From Priestia endophytica DSM 13796 (GTDB taxonomy: Bacteria; Bacillota; Bacilli; Bacillales; Bacillaceae_H): a DNA stretch of 64,000 nt. Position numbers and translations under genes: made by a program. The stretch is from positions 434,001 to 498,000 of the forward strand of contig NZ_FOXX01000001.1 of NCBI RefSeq assembly GCF_900115845.1, read 5' to 3'. Shown here piece after piece: positions 1 through 7,453 of this stretch (positions are counted from its first letter, which is position 1; each line of letters begins with the position of its first letter). A model generated the notes under the pieces. That model saw nothing but the letters and a program-made list of their open reading frames with translations, had not been told where the DNA came from and did no database searches.

Positions 1-177
1 TAATAAACGGGCAATTTGTGGTAGAGGACGATGACTATACATAATTTCTGCCTCAAGTGACCTTAGAGCACTTTTAAGCTGCCGAAGCTGTTTTGGTCTT
101 GCATTGAGCTGTTTTGCAAGATCAAATCCAAACCATGTTGTCGCAACTAAAATAAATAAAGCCCCAAAAAGTTTCAT
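1..177 (-). CDS. spoIIIAB: Stage III sporulation protein AB (partial, cut by window edge)
   Basis: Only the first 59 codons are present; the gene runs off the left edge. The start is ATG at 175-177. The N-terminus is one hydrophobic segment (roughly residues 3-18) followed by a basic, helical stretch containing LNARPKQLRQL, as in SpoIIIAB. In Bacillus the SpoIIIA proteins form the forespore-mother cell feeding channel with SpoIIQ, and SpoIIIAB is a mother-cell membrane component. The start overlaps the stop of spoIIIAA by 4 bp (ATGA), so the two are translationally coupled in the spoIIIA operon. Regulation by sigma-E is known for the family, but the operon promoter is not identified here. Confidence 0.9.
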   Translation of the reverse strand, partial: MKLFGALFILVATTWFGFDLAKQLNARPKQLRQLKSALRSLEAEIMYSHRPLPQIARLL

Positions 178-1094
178 TTTCTTACACCTTCTATTCCATC
201 TTTCATTCGTTTTACTTCTCGCTGAAAAATTCCTTCGACAGTTCCAGGTCCGTTTCGATTTGAAAGAAGTACAAAACGGTCGATAATGCAAGCGTCTATT
301 AACGCTTTTAACGATGGCCTCGTTGCCATATCTTTCACAGAGCTTCCATGAGCAGTTAAAATTAAGCTAACTCCTGCATGAACAGCTTCTAAAATAGCTT
401 CTGTATCTTCTACTCGTCCAACTTCATCTACAATAAGAACGTTTGGGCTCATCGAACGAATCAACATCATCATTCCTTCTGCTTTTGGACAGGCATCAAG
501 CACATCAACCCGAGGGCCAAACGTATGCTGTGGTACTCCGTCAAGACAGCCTGCAATTTCCGATCGCTCATCTACAATCCCCACTTTTTGCGAAGGAATT
601 CTTTTTCTTTCTACTCCTGTGCTAACAAGGCGGGCAAGATCTCTTAGCATTGTTGTTTTCCCAGATTGAGGAGCTCCAATAATGACTGTATTTAACCATT
701 TACGATCGTAAAGGCTGTCTATTAGACTTTCCCCAATCCCAATTTTCTCGCGTGCAATCCGAATGTTTAATGATGTAATATCCCGGATTGCTTTTACTTT
801 GCCATTCTCAGTAATAACTCGCCCTGCTAGTCCGACACGGTGGCCACCTTTTATTGTGATATAGCCCTTTTGTAACTCTTCTTCAAGCATGTACATCGAT
901 GATTGACTAAGTTGACTAAGCATATATGCGAAATCCTCTTTCACGGGTAAGACGGAATAAAAAATAGGCTCGTCTTTTCTGATTAATTCAATAGGACGGT
1001 TAATCCTTAGCCGAATTTCTTGCACATCTTCATCTATATAGCGCCTGAGGAGCTCTACGATATGTTGAGGAAGTACACTTAAAACTGATTCCAT
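174..1094 (-). CDS. spoIIIAA: Stage III sporulation protein AA, ATPase of the SpoIIIA channel
   Basis: A 306-aa protein of the type II/IV secretion ATPase family. A Walker A motif GAPQSGKTT lies at residues 140-148 and a Walker B-like VLIVDEVGR at 219-227. SpoIIIAA is thought to power the SpoIIIA-SpoIIQ complex linking mother cell and forespore during engulfment. It is the first gene of the spoIIIA operon: the next gene, spoIIIAB, starts inside its stop codon, and yqhV-efp lie upstream on the same strand, the usual Bacillus order. Length matches the family (about 307 aa) and no damage is visible. Confidence 0.95.
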   Translation of the reverse strand: MESVLSVLPQHIVELLRRYIDEDVQEIRLRINRPIELIRKDEPIFYSVLPVKEDFAYMLSQLSQSSMYMLEEELQKGYITIKGGHRVGLAGRVITENGKVKAIRDITSLNIRIAREKIGIGESLIDSLYDRKWLNTVIIGAPQSGKTTMLRDLARLVSTGVERKRIPSQKVGIVDERSEIAGCLDGVPQHTFGPRVDVLDACPKAEGMMMLIRSMSPNVLIVDEVGRVEDTEAILEAVHAGVSLILTAHGSSVKDMATRPSLKALIDACIIDRFVLLSNRNGPGTVEGIFQREVKRMKDGIEGVRK

Positions 1095-1161
1095 CCTTAA
1101 TCCCCTCGCCTACTTAGTTATTTTCAATGTATGCAAGCTTGGCTATTTTAATGCCAGAACG

Positions 1162-1443
1162 CTATTTGTAAATGCCAATAAAAATAAATGCTACTCCAAG
1201 ACCGATAAATACAAACTTTCCATATGAAAGCTGATCTGCAATGGAAAATAGACCAATTGAAATAGAGGCCAACATAACGAGCGGCCCAATTAAGGCTAAC
1301 AAGCTGTTGATAAAAAGAGCTTTCTTGACATCGTTACCAAAAAGAATAAGTACTGCTGCTGTTAGCTCAATAAATCCTGAGATAAAGCGCAAACACGCCA
1401 TCGTAATGATTGTTGTATCAAACATATTCCAAAAAGGCCTCAT
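1162..1443 (-). CDS. yqhV: YqhV family small membrane protein (DUF2619)
   Basis: A 93-aa protein with three predicted membrane segments (about 14-36, 42-63, 74-92) and almost no soluble part. Sequence and position between efp and spoIIIAA fit YqhV of Bacillus, whose function is unknown. The start is ATG at 1441-1443, with a GAGGAG-type site about 11 nt upstream. It lies 67 bp before spoIIIAA on the same strand; a sporulation link is only inferred from this position. Confidence 0.8.
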   Translation of the reverse strand: MRPFWNMFDTTIITMACLRFISGFIELTAAVLILFGNDVKKALFINSLLALIGPLVMLASISIGLFSIADQLSYGKFVFIGLGVAFIFIGIYK

Positions 1444-1511
1444 CTGTTCACTTCTCCTCGCCTAAGAGCAAAATATTAGTACAACCTATGCTTTTTTTTG
1501 GCTTTTATGCA

Positions 1512-1548
1512 CAAAAAAAAGCAAGAGCCTATTAGGCTCTTGCTTTTT
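1512..1548 (-). terminator. Intrinsic terminator after efp
   Basis: Perfect 9-10 bp stem (GCAAGAGCC / GGCTCTTGC, 1521-1543) followed on the minus strand by eight T. It separates efp transcription from yqhV and spoIIIA. Confidence 0.85.
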
Positions 1549-1556
1549 AATATCAA

Positions 1557-2114
1557 TTAAGCACGTGATACGTAGCTTCCATCGCTTGTGTTAACCACAA
1601 GAACGTCTCCTTGGTTTACGAAGAATGGAACTTGAACAACTAAGCCTGTTTCAACTGTTGCAGGTTTTGTTCCACCTGAAGCTGTATCTCCTTTAATACC
1701 TGGTTCTGTTTCTGTTACTGTTAGCTCAACGCTGTTTGGAAGCTCAACACCTAATGTTTCGCTTTCATACATCATAATGCTTACTTCCATATTTTCTTTT
1801 AAGAACTTAAGCTCGTATTCAATTTGAGCTTCCGGAAGTTCAATTTGATCATATGTGTTTGTATCCATGAATACGTGTTGATCACCATTTGCATATAGAT
1901 ACTGCATTTTGCGATTATCGATTCGTGCTTTGTTTACTTTTTCACCTGCACGGAATGTTTTCTCTTGGACAGCTCCTGTACGAAGGTTACGAAGTTTAGA
2001 GCGAACAAATGCAGCTCCTTTTCCTGGCTTAACGTGCTGGAACTCCATTACTTGCCAAATTCCTCCGTCTACTTCGATTGTTAACCCTGTACGAAAATCA
2101 TTTACTGAAACCAT
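1557..2114 (-). CDS. efp: Elongation factor P
   Basis: A 185-aa protein of standard EF-P length. The N-terminal KOW-like domain carries HVKPGKG, which puts the modified lysine at K32; two OB-fold domains follow. EF-P binds between the ribosomal P and E sites and rescues ribosomes stalled on polyproline. In B. subtilis K32 carries 5-aminopentanol; the conserved K32 is consistent with this, but the modification cannot be read from DNA. The gene follows the Xaa-Pro peptidase gene by 23 bp, the conserved Bacillus arrangement, and is closed by an intrinsic terminator. Confidence 0.97.
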   Translation of the reverse strand: MVSVNDFRTGLTIEVDGGIWQVMEFQHVKPGKGAAFVRSKLRNLRTGAVQEKTFRAGEKVNKARIDNRKMQYLYANGDQHVFMDTNTYDQIELPEAQIEYELKFLKENMEVSIMMYESETLGVELPNSVELTVTETEPGIKGDTASGGTKPATVETGLVVQVPFFVNQGDVLVVNTSDGSYVSRA

Positions 2115-2137
2115 CTAATAGTCCTCCTAGTTTACCT

Positions 2138-3202
2138 TTATAAAATAATAAGTTCTTTTGGGGCATATGTTAAATTTTCATTGCCTTCATCTGTTATGAG
2201 CAAATCATCTTCAATTCGAACGCCGCCTACGTTTGGTACGTAAATACCAGGCTCAACGGTTACAACCATACCAGGCTCTAGTACAGTAGCAGAACGAGTT
2301 GAAAGAGCGGGACCTTCATGAACTTCAAGACCAATTCCGTGGCCTGTGGAGTGCCCAAAGTATTCCCCATATCCATGTTCTGTAATATAATCACGCGCTA
2401 AGGCATCCGCTTGAACTCCTGTAATGCCTTTTTTAATGCCATCAACGCTACGCAGTTGCGCCTTTAGAACGATGTCATAAATGTTCTTCAATTCATCACT
2501 AACGTCGCCAACAGCAACCGTTCTTGTAATATCTGAACAATATCCTTTATAGTACGCGCCAAAATCAAGCGTTACAAACTCGCCTTCCTTAATCACTTTT
2601 TCGCTAGCAGCTCCATGTGGCAAAGCGCTTCTATACCCTGAAGCAACAATTGTATCAAATGAAGAAGACGTTGCGCCATGTTTTCTCATATAAAATTCAA
2701 GCTCGTTTGAAACCTCAAGCTCCGTTACACCGGGTTTGAGGTAAGATAAAATATGATTAAAAGCTTCGTCTGTTAACTTGGCAGCTTCCTTTAATATCTT
2801 AATCTCTTCCCTAGTCTTAATCAAGCGTAAGTTTTCTACAAGACCTGAGACAGGAACAAGTTGGGCCGAGATTTCCTTTTGGTATGTGGAGAAGTCAGCG
2901 TACGTAATTGCCTGTTCTTCAAATCCTAGCGCTTTGATTCCTAACTGTTCAACGACAGAAGCAATTTCTTTCGCAATTGGTCCAGTATGTTTGACAATTT
3001 CAAATCCTTCTGTTTGCTTTGTTGCTTGTTCTATGTAGCGAAAGTCTGTAATAAAGACGGCTTTTTCTTTTGAAATGACAACAACTCCAGCACTTCCCGT
3101 AAAGTTTGTCATGTAACGACGATTGTACTTACTTGTAATAAGAAGACCGTCAATTCCTCTTTGTTCAAAGCTTCCGCGAAGTTTTACTAATTTTTCTGTC
3201 AT
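2138..3202 (-). CDS. papA: Xaa-Pro aminopeptidase/dipeptidase, M24 family (YqhT)
   Basis: A 354-aa creatinase-fold metallopeptidase that removes N-terminal residues before proline. The N-terminal domain (about 1-125) precedes a pita-bread catalytic domain with the five metal ligands visible: D213 (LDFGAY), D224 (CSDITRT), H288 (STGHGIG), E317 (TVEPGIY) and E331 (RIEDD). H196 in LPHG is also typical. It sits between aroQ (1 bp gap) and efp (23 bp gap) as in other bacilli. Linkage to efp suggests a shared theme of proline-containing proteins, but this is inference. The family is sometimes named pepQ or yqhT. Confidence 0.93.
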   Translation of the reverse strand: MTEKLVKLRGSFEQRGIDGLLITSKYNRRYMTNFTGSAGVVVISKEKAVFITDFRYIEQATKQTEGFEIVKHTGPIAKEIASVVEQLGIKALGFEEQAITYADFSTYQKEISAQLVPVSGLVENLRLIKTREEIKILKEAAKLTDEAFNHILSYLKPGVTELEVSNELEFYMRKHGATSSSFDTIVASGYRSALPHGAASEKVIKEGEFVTLDFGAYYKGYCSDITRTVAVGDVSDELKNIYDIVLKAQLRSVDGIKKGITGVQADALARDYITEHGYGEYFGHSTGHGIGLEVHEGPALSTRSATVLEPGMVVTVEPGIYVPNVGGVRIEDDLLITDEGNENLTYAPKELIIL

Positions 3203-3203
3203 G

Positions 3204-3647
3204 CTATTCCTTCCCTTCCGCGATATTCTTTAAAGCATTAATTCCCATTTCATATCCAAACAATCCAAATCCAACAATCTGTCCTGCACTTACTGGTGCA
3301 ATAACAGAGGTATGGCGGAATTCTTCTCTTGCATGAACATTTGAAATATGAACTTCTACAACAGGAATGTTAAGGCTTGCAATACAATCGCGAATCGCAT
3401 AGCTATAATGAGTGAAGGCACCCGGATTTAGGAGAACTCCATCACATGTTTCATTTGCTTTGTACATAGCATCGATAATTACACCTTCATGATTGGATTG
3501 AAGAAAATCCAGAGAAAGGTCGAGAGCTTCCCCTTTTGTTTTTAGGCTTTTTTCTAAATCTACAAGCGTTGTACTTCCGTAAATTTCAGGCTCACGCTTC
3601 CCTAAATAGTTTAAATTTGGTCCGTTTATAACTAAGAATTGTTTCAT
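3204..3647 (-). CDS. aroQ: 3-dehydroquinate dehydratase, type II
   Basis: A type II dehydroquinase that converts 3-dehydroquinate to 3-dehydroshikimate in the shikimate pathway. Characteristic motifs are NGPNLNYLGKREP near the N-terminus, the QSNHEG segment, NPGAFTHYSYAIRD and VEVHISN, which carry the active-site Tyr, Asn, Glu and His positions of the family. I chose ATG at 3645-3647, giving 147 aa, because AAGGGAG lies 7 nt upstream and the length fits the family; a TTG 21 bp further upstream has no such site. It ends 1 bp before the peptidase gene, so the two are probably co-transcribed. Confidence 0.95.
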   Translation of the reverse strand: MKQFLVINGPNLNYLGKREPEIYGSTTLVDLEKSLKTKGEALDLSLDFLQSNHEGVIIDAMYKANETCDGVLLNPGAFTHYSYAIRDCIASLNIPVVEVHISNVHAREEFRHTSVIAPVSAGQIVGFGLFGYEMGINALKNIAEGKE

Positions 3648-3714
3648 AGCACTCTCCCTTTGCTTCAAAAAATTCCGTTCTTTCCTTATCTTATCATAAA
3701 GAAGGCGCTATAGC

Positions 3715-4200
3715 TTATGAGGAAGCACTAATTCGTCGCAATTCAGATTCTTCATACGAAATAGAATACCCAATAAAAATTCCATAAAGCAAGTAAAAAC
3801 AAAAAGATGTAATGATGGTATCTCTACTAAGGTCTGTAATCTCTTTTAAATTCGGAAAAATTGGATTCAGCAGAAAGAAAACAAAGCCCCAAAGTATAAC
3901 TCCATATGCCGCTCCAACCCACATGCTTTCAAATCTTCGTAGTAATGCATAGTAAATAAGTGCAACAGGAATAGAAATAATAGCAAGGAGAATAATTCCG
4001 ATAATATGTCCAAGAATGTGATGTTTCCATTCTCCAAATGTCCAAGGTTCTAGAATAAGATTTGCTCGAATTTCACTCAAATTTAACACATATGCAATGT
4101 AGCTTAAAATACCAAACAAAACTCCTGCCGAAATCCCGATCACAATTGCTTTATTCATAAAAGAAGGAAGCTTTTCTTTTTTCTCTTGTTTTTTTTCCAT
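3715..4200 (-). CDS. yqhR: YqhR family membrane protein
   Basis: A 161-aa integral membrane protein. The N-terminus is highly charged (MEKKQEKKEKLP); four membrane segments follow at about 15-38, 60-85, 92-112 and 130-150. It matches the conserved YqhR protein of Bacillus by content and by position between aroQ and divergent yqhQ. Function is unknown. The initiator ATG ends at 4200. The divergent yqhQ starts about 250 bp away, so the intervening AT-rich stretch should contain promoters for both. Confidence 0.8.
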   Translation of the reverse strand: MEKKQEKKEKLPSFMNKAIVIGISAGVLFGILSYIAYVLNLSEIRANLILEPWTFGEWKHHILGHIIGIILLAIISIPVALIYYALLRRFESMWVGAAYGVILWGFVFFLLNPIFPNLKEITDLSRDTIITSFCFYLLYGIFIGYSISYEESELRRISASS

Positions 4201-4451
4201 CTTTTCTCACCTCACTAATTTTAGTATAATCTTTTTACCTAGATTCTATTTGCCTTTATATTGTTTGTTAGTTTTAGTCTAATTATCATAAAATTTGTCT
4301 AAACTAGAGAATATACAACAACCTAGAGGTTTCTTGCCTTTTCTTGTAGAATATAAATGACACAAAGAAAAAAGAAATTTGAATGAACTGTTCTTTACTG
4401 AAATAATTTAGTTAATACACAATTCATTAGTTAGGTTGGTGTTTGTACATC

Positions 4452-5393
4452 ATGGCTCAAAATTCAAAACCCGTTTACGGTGGGCAGGCTGTTGTGGAAG
4501 GTGTTATGTTTGGTGGTAAAACCTCGTGCGTTACGGCTATCCGCCGAAAAGATCAAAGCATCGATTTCTTTGAAGCTCCCCGTAAATCATCACCATTTCT
4601 GAAAAAAATCAAAAAGGTTCCTTTTCTTCGCGGTATTGCGGCTATTGTTGAGGCTACAGCGAATGGTTCTAAGCATCTCAATTTTTCATCAGATCGCTTT
4701 GATCTTGATCCTAGTGAAGACGAGAAACTGAAAGAGAAAAAAGAATCAAAGCTAACTATGATTCTTGGCGTAGCTGTTATAGGCGTTCTCTCTTTTATTA
4801 TTGGTAAAGTGTTAATGACGCTTGTTCCCGTATTTTTAGCAGAACTAACAAGGCCCATTTTTTCTTCAGATGTAGCACAAATAGTTGTTGAATCTTTCTT
4901 CAAGTTTTTATTGATTATCTGCTATATTTTCTTAATCTCGCAAACTCCGCTCATAAAACGAGTATTTCAGTATCACGGAGCGGAACATAAGGTTATTAAT
5001 GCGTACGAAAAGGGAATAGAGTTAACAATAGAAGGTGTACAGTCCCAGTCCCGTCTTCATTACAGGTGCGGAAGTAGTTTTATTCTATTTACTGTTATTG
5101 TTGGTATGTTCGTTTATTTACTAGTTCCAACTGATCCACTTTGGGTAAGGATTGTAAATCGCCTCGCTCTTATCCCCGTTGTTCTTGGTCTTTCTTTTGA
5201 AGTATTGCAATTAACAAACAAACTAAGTTCTTTCCCTGTTTTAAAATATTTAGGTTACCCAGGGTTATGGCTTCAGCTCTTAACAACGAAGGAACCGAAA
5301 GACGATCAAGTAGAAGTTGCGATTGCTTCTTTCTCACGCCTACTTGTTCTTGAGGAAAAAAAAGCCGGAACAACCCAAAATAAAGTTGTGTAA
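4452..5393 (+). CDS. yqhQ: YqhQ family membrane protein (DUF1385)
   Basis: A DUF1385 protein of 313 aa. The N-terminal motif KPVYGGQAVVEGVMFGG is the family hallmark. About four membrane segments follow (around residues 98-122, 138-162, 208-225 and 235-255), with a conserved YHGAEHK motif that looks like a metal- or substrate-binding site and CGSSF further on. Biochemical role is unknown. I prefer ATG at 4452 over TTG at 4443 because the GGTTGGTG-like site is better spaced and the product then begins MAQNSKPVYGG. yqhP follows on the same strand after 47 bp. Confidence 0.88.
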   Translation: MAQNSKPVYGGQAVVEGVMFGGKTSCVTAIRRKDQSIDFFEAPRKSSPFLKKIKKVPFLRGIAAIVEATANGSKHLNFSSDRFDLDPSEDEKLKEKKESKLTMILGVAVIGVLSFIIGKVLMTLVPVFLAELTRPIFSSDVAQIVVESFFKFLLIICYIFLISQTPLIKRVFQYHGAEHKVINAYEKGIELTIEGVQSQSRLHYRCGSSFILFTVIVGMFVYLLVPTDPLWVRIVNRLALIPVVLGLSFEVLQLTNKLSSFPVLKYLGYPGLWLQLLTTKEPKDDQVEVAIASFSRLLVLEEKKAGTTQNKVV

Positions 5394-5440
5394 AACTTTT
5401 TTACAATAAATAGTGTACATCTTTGGTGGAGGTGAAGATA

Positions 5441-5863
5441 ATGAGACGTTCTTTTGTTACGTATGTTGTGTACGCCGTCATTACACTTGGGGTGGTTGGT
5501 TTTCTGTATACAATTTTGTTTGAACCAGGGAGTCTCTTACGCTCTATCGGAACAATCTTTTTCTTCTTGATTATTTTTTATCTCGTATATCGCTTTGTTT
5601 TAGGTCGTCGTCAGCCCTCCAGTTCTCCGTATGATCGAAAATACGCTCAAGCTGTAAAGCAGTCAAAATCTCGTTTGAGAGAGCGAGAAAAAGCTAAAGT
5701 TAAGCCAAAAAAACGTATGGTTAAAAACCCAAAAATCACACCTATTCAAGGTAAAGCCAAAAACCTTGGTCAGTCGTTTACGAAAGAACGAAAACGTAGC
5801 TCAAGTCACTTAACGGTCATTGAAGGTAAAAAAGGTAAAAAGAAAAATAGAGCTCTTTTCTAA
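5441..5863 (+). CDS. yqhP: YqhP family protein, SA1362-like
   Basis: A 140-aa protein with two N-terminal membrane segments (about 8-28 and 34-54) and a very basic, Lys/Arg-rich cytoplasmic tail ending KKGKKKNRALF. The start is ATG at 5441, behind a strong GGAGGTG at 5428-5434. It is the second gene of the yqhQ-yqhP pair. The function is unknown; the basic tail could contact nucleic acid or acidic phospholipid, which is speculation. A bidirectional terminator follows immediately. Confidence 0.8.
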   Translation: MRRSFVTYVVYAVITLGVVGFLYTILFEPGSLLRSIGTIFFFLIIFYLVYRFVLGRRQPSSSPYDRKYAQAVKQSKSRLREREKAKVKPKKRMVKNPKITPIQGKAKNLGQSFTKERKRSSSHLTVIEGKKGKKKNRALF

Positions 5864-5865
5864 CG

Positions 5866-5899
5866 AAAAAACCAGGTGACAGCTGTCACCTGGTTTTTT
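5866..5899. terminator. Bidirectional terminator between yqhP and yqhO
   Basis: Stem ACCAGGTGAC / GTCACCTGGT (5871-5892) with only two unpaired bases at its centre, A-run on the left and T-run on the right. It serves convergent yqhP (+) and yqhO (-). Confidence 0.85.
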
Positions 5900-6782
5900 A
5901 ATATGTCCACGTTTTTAGAAAGGCATTTGCACGTTCTCTGCCTAAGGAGATCAGTTCTTCTTTCTTTTCTTCTGTTAACCCAAATTCTGTTGTAAGCGTG
6001 GAATCAACCGGTAGAAAAATAATATCTCGTTCATGCTTTTTAGAAATATGTCTAGCATCATGTGCATTTTTCATCGTATCAAAAAGAGCACCAAATAAGT
6101 CAATCGCATTATGAATTTCAGCTGACTGCACACTATCTTCAGGAGAGCTAAATTTCACCCCTAGAACAGGACGTACTTTTGGTTGATCTCGCTTTTGAAA
6201 CAGCCACATTGGAAAATTACTTAGCACTCCACCATCTACAATTATTTTGACTCCTGAGTTTGCTTTTAGCTTTACAGGTTCAAAAAAGTAAGGTAGGCTA
6301 CAGCTCATTCTCACAGCTTTAGCTACAGAAAATGTCTCAGGTTTAATTCCGTAGCTTGGCAAGTCATCTGGAATTACAACAATCTTTCCATCAGTAATAT
6401 CTGAAGCAATAATACGCAAAGCATGTTTTGGCACATCTCCAAATGAATATATTCCCCTTGCTTTTAACTTTTCCTCTATCCAAAGTTCAAGGCGGTCTCC
6501 TTTATATAAACCAAGGCGCCAATATAAAAGAAGCCATTTTCCCCACTTTGCAGGCAAAAGAGAGGCTCTGCTGTCTAACAAATCACTGAGCTCCATTTCT
6601 TCTAGCATTTTTTGGATATCTCTACTTGTATAGCCTGCGACAATAAAAGCAGAAATAATAGCTCCTGCACTCGTTCCTGCTAACCTGCGATAAATGAGTC
6701 CTTTGTTTTCCACTGCTTGAAGAGCTCCTACAAGTGCAAACCCTTTAATACCGCCTCCTGCAAAAACGCCGTCTATGTACAA
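5898..6782 (-). CDS. yqhO: Patatin-like phospholipase family protein (YqhO)
   Basis: A 294-aa patatin-domain protein. It has the oxyanion motif GGGIKG (9-14), the nucleophile elbow GTSAG with S38, and the catalytic DGG with D183, so the Ser-Asp dyad of patatin/RssA-like lipid acyl hydrolases is intact. No signal peptide is seen, so it is probably cytoplasmic and acts on membrane lipids. The natural substrate is not known. It is convergent with yqhQ-yqhP and lies downstream of mntR on the same strand, separated from it by the mntR terminator. Confidence 0.9.
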   Translation of the reverse strand: MYIDGVFAGGGIKGFALVGALQAVENKGLIYRRLAGTSAGAIISAFIVAGYTSRDIQKMLEEMELSDLLDSRASLLPAKWGKWLLLYWRLGLYKGDRLELWIEEKLKARGIYSFGDVPKHALRIIASDITDGKIVVIPDDLPSYGIKPETFSVAKAVRMSCSLPYFFEPVKLKANSGVKIIVDGGVLSNFPMWLFQKRDQPKVRPVLGVKFSSPEDSVQSAEIHNAIDLFGALFDTMKNAHDARHISKKHERDIIFLPVDSTLTTEFGLTEEKKEELISLGRERANAFLKTWTY

Positions 6783-6863
6783 GGTTTCACCCCTTCAAAA
6801 TCCGCCTTTTTACATTTTTAATCGCACCTTTCTTTCTTTATGCACGTCTTCATAAAAACAATA

Positions 6864-6896
6864 AAAAAACGTTAAGCACTAAGTGCTTAACGTTTC
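6864..6896 (-). terminator. Terminator after mntR
   Basis: Long stem AAACGTTAAGCACT / AGTGCTTAACGTTT (6867-6894) followed on the minus strand by a T-rich tract; it lies directly after the mntR stop. Confidence 0.85.
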
Positions 6897-6901
6897 TATA
6901 T

Positions 6902-7321
6902 TTATTGTTCACTTTTACGCTGTGTTGCACGAAGAGCTTCAACACGCGCTTCATTTTCTTCAAAATATTGAACGAGATCACCAATACGATCAATTGAATT
7001 CCAGCTTAAATGATGCTCAATTCCTTCAACATCCTCATAAATATTCTCTTCATCAACACCAATGATTCGAAGTAATTGCTCAAGCAATTCATGGCGATAT
7101 ACGAGACGCTTCCCAATTTTTTGGCCTTTTGCTGTTAAAATTAAGCCGCGATATTTCTCATAAATTAAATATTCGTCTTTATCAAGCTTTTGAACCATTT
7201 TTGTTACTGAGGAGGGATGAACAGCCAAGGCTTCTGCAATATCCGATACTCGGGCATACCCTTTGTCTTCAATTAGCATATAAATTTGTTCAATATAATC
7301 TTCCATACTTGGCGTTGGCAT
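6902..7321 (-). CDS. mntR: Manganese-responsive transcriptional repressor MntR
   Basis: A 139-aa DtxR-family regulator. All metal ligands known from B. subtilis MntR are present at the same numbers: D8, E11, H77, E99, E102 and H103. The winged helix spans about residues 20-62 ([22 protein letters not shown]) and a dimerisation domain follows. With bound Mn it represses Mn importers and activates efflux in Bacillus. The start is ATG at 7319-7321 with a GGAGGAG site. It is monocistronic, between yqhO and nrdJ. Confidence 0.96.
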   Translation of the reverse strand: MPTPSMEDYIEQIYMLIEDKGYARVSDIAEALAVHPSSVTKMVQKLDKDEYLIYEKYRGLILTAKGQKIGKRLVYRHELLEQLLRIIGVDEENIYEDVEGIEHHLSWNSIDRIGDLVQYFEENEARVEALRATQRKSEQ

Positions 7322-7410
7322 AACTTCTCCTCCATTATTTCCATTTGTTTTATCTAAAACTGCATTTAAATTTTACTATACAATAACCTTAAAAACAAGC
7401 AACGACAATA

Positions 7411-7442
7411 GCAAATCAACCGAGGAAGCCCCGGTTGATTTA
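7411..7442 (-). terminator. Probable terminator after nrdJ
   Basis: Stem AAATCAACCG / CGGTTGATTT (7413-7441) just after the nrdJ stop codon; the T-tract is interrupted, so termination may be partial. Confidence 0.55.
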
Positions 7443-7453
7443 CGTTGTTTTCT

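Noticed and set aside
5898-6782. Possible secreted phospholipase
   Set aside because: There is no signal peptide; the catalytic dyad is intact but the protein is most likely intracellular.
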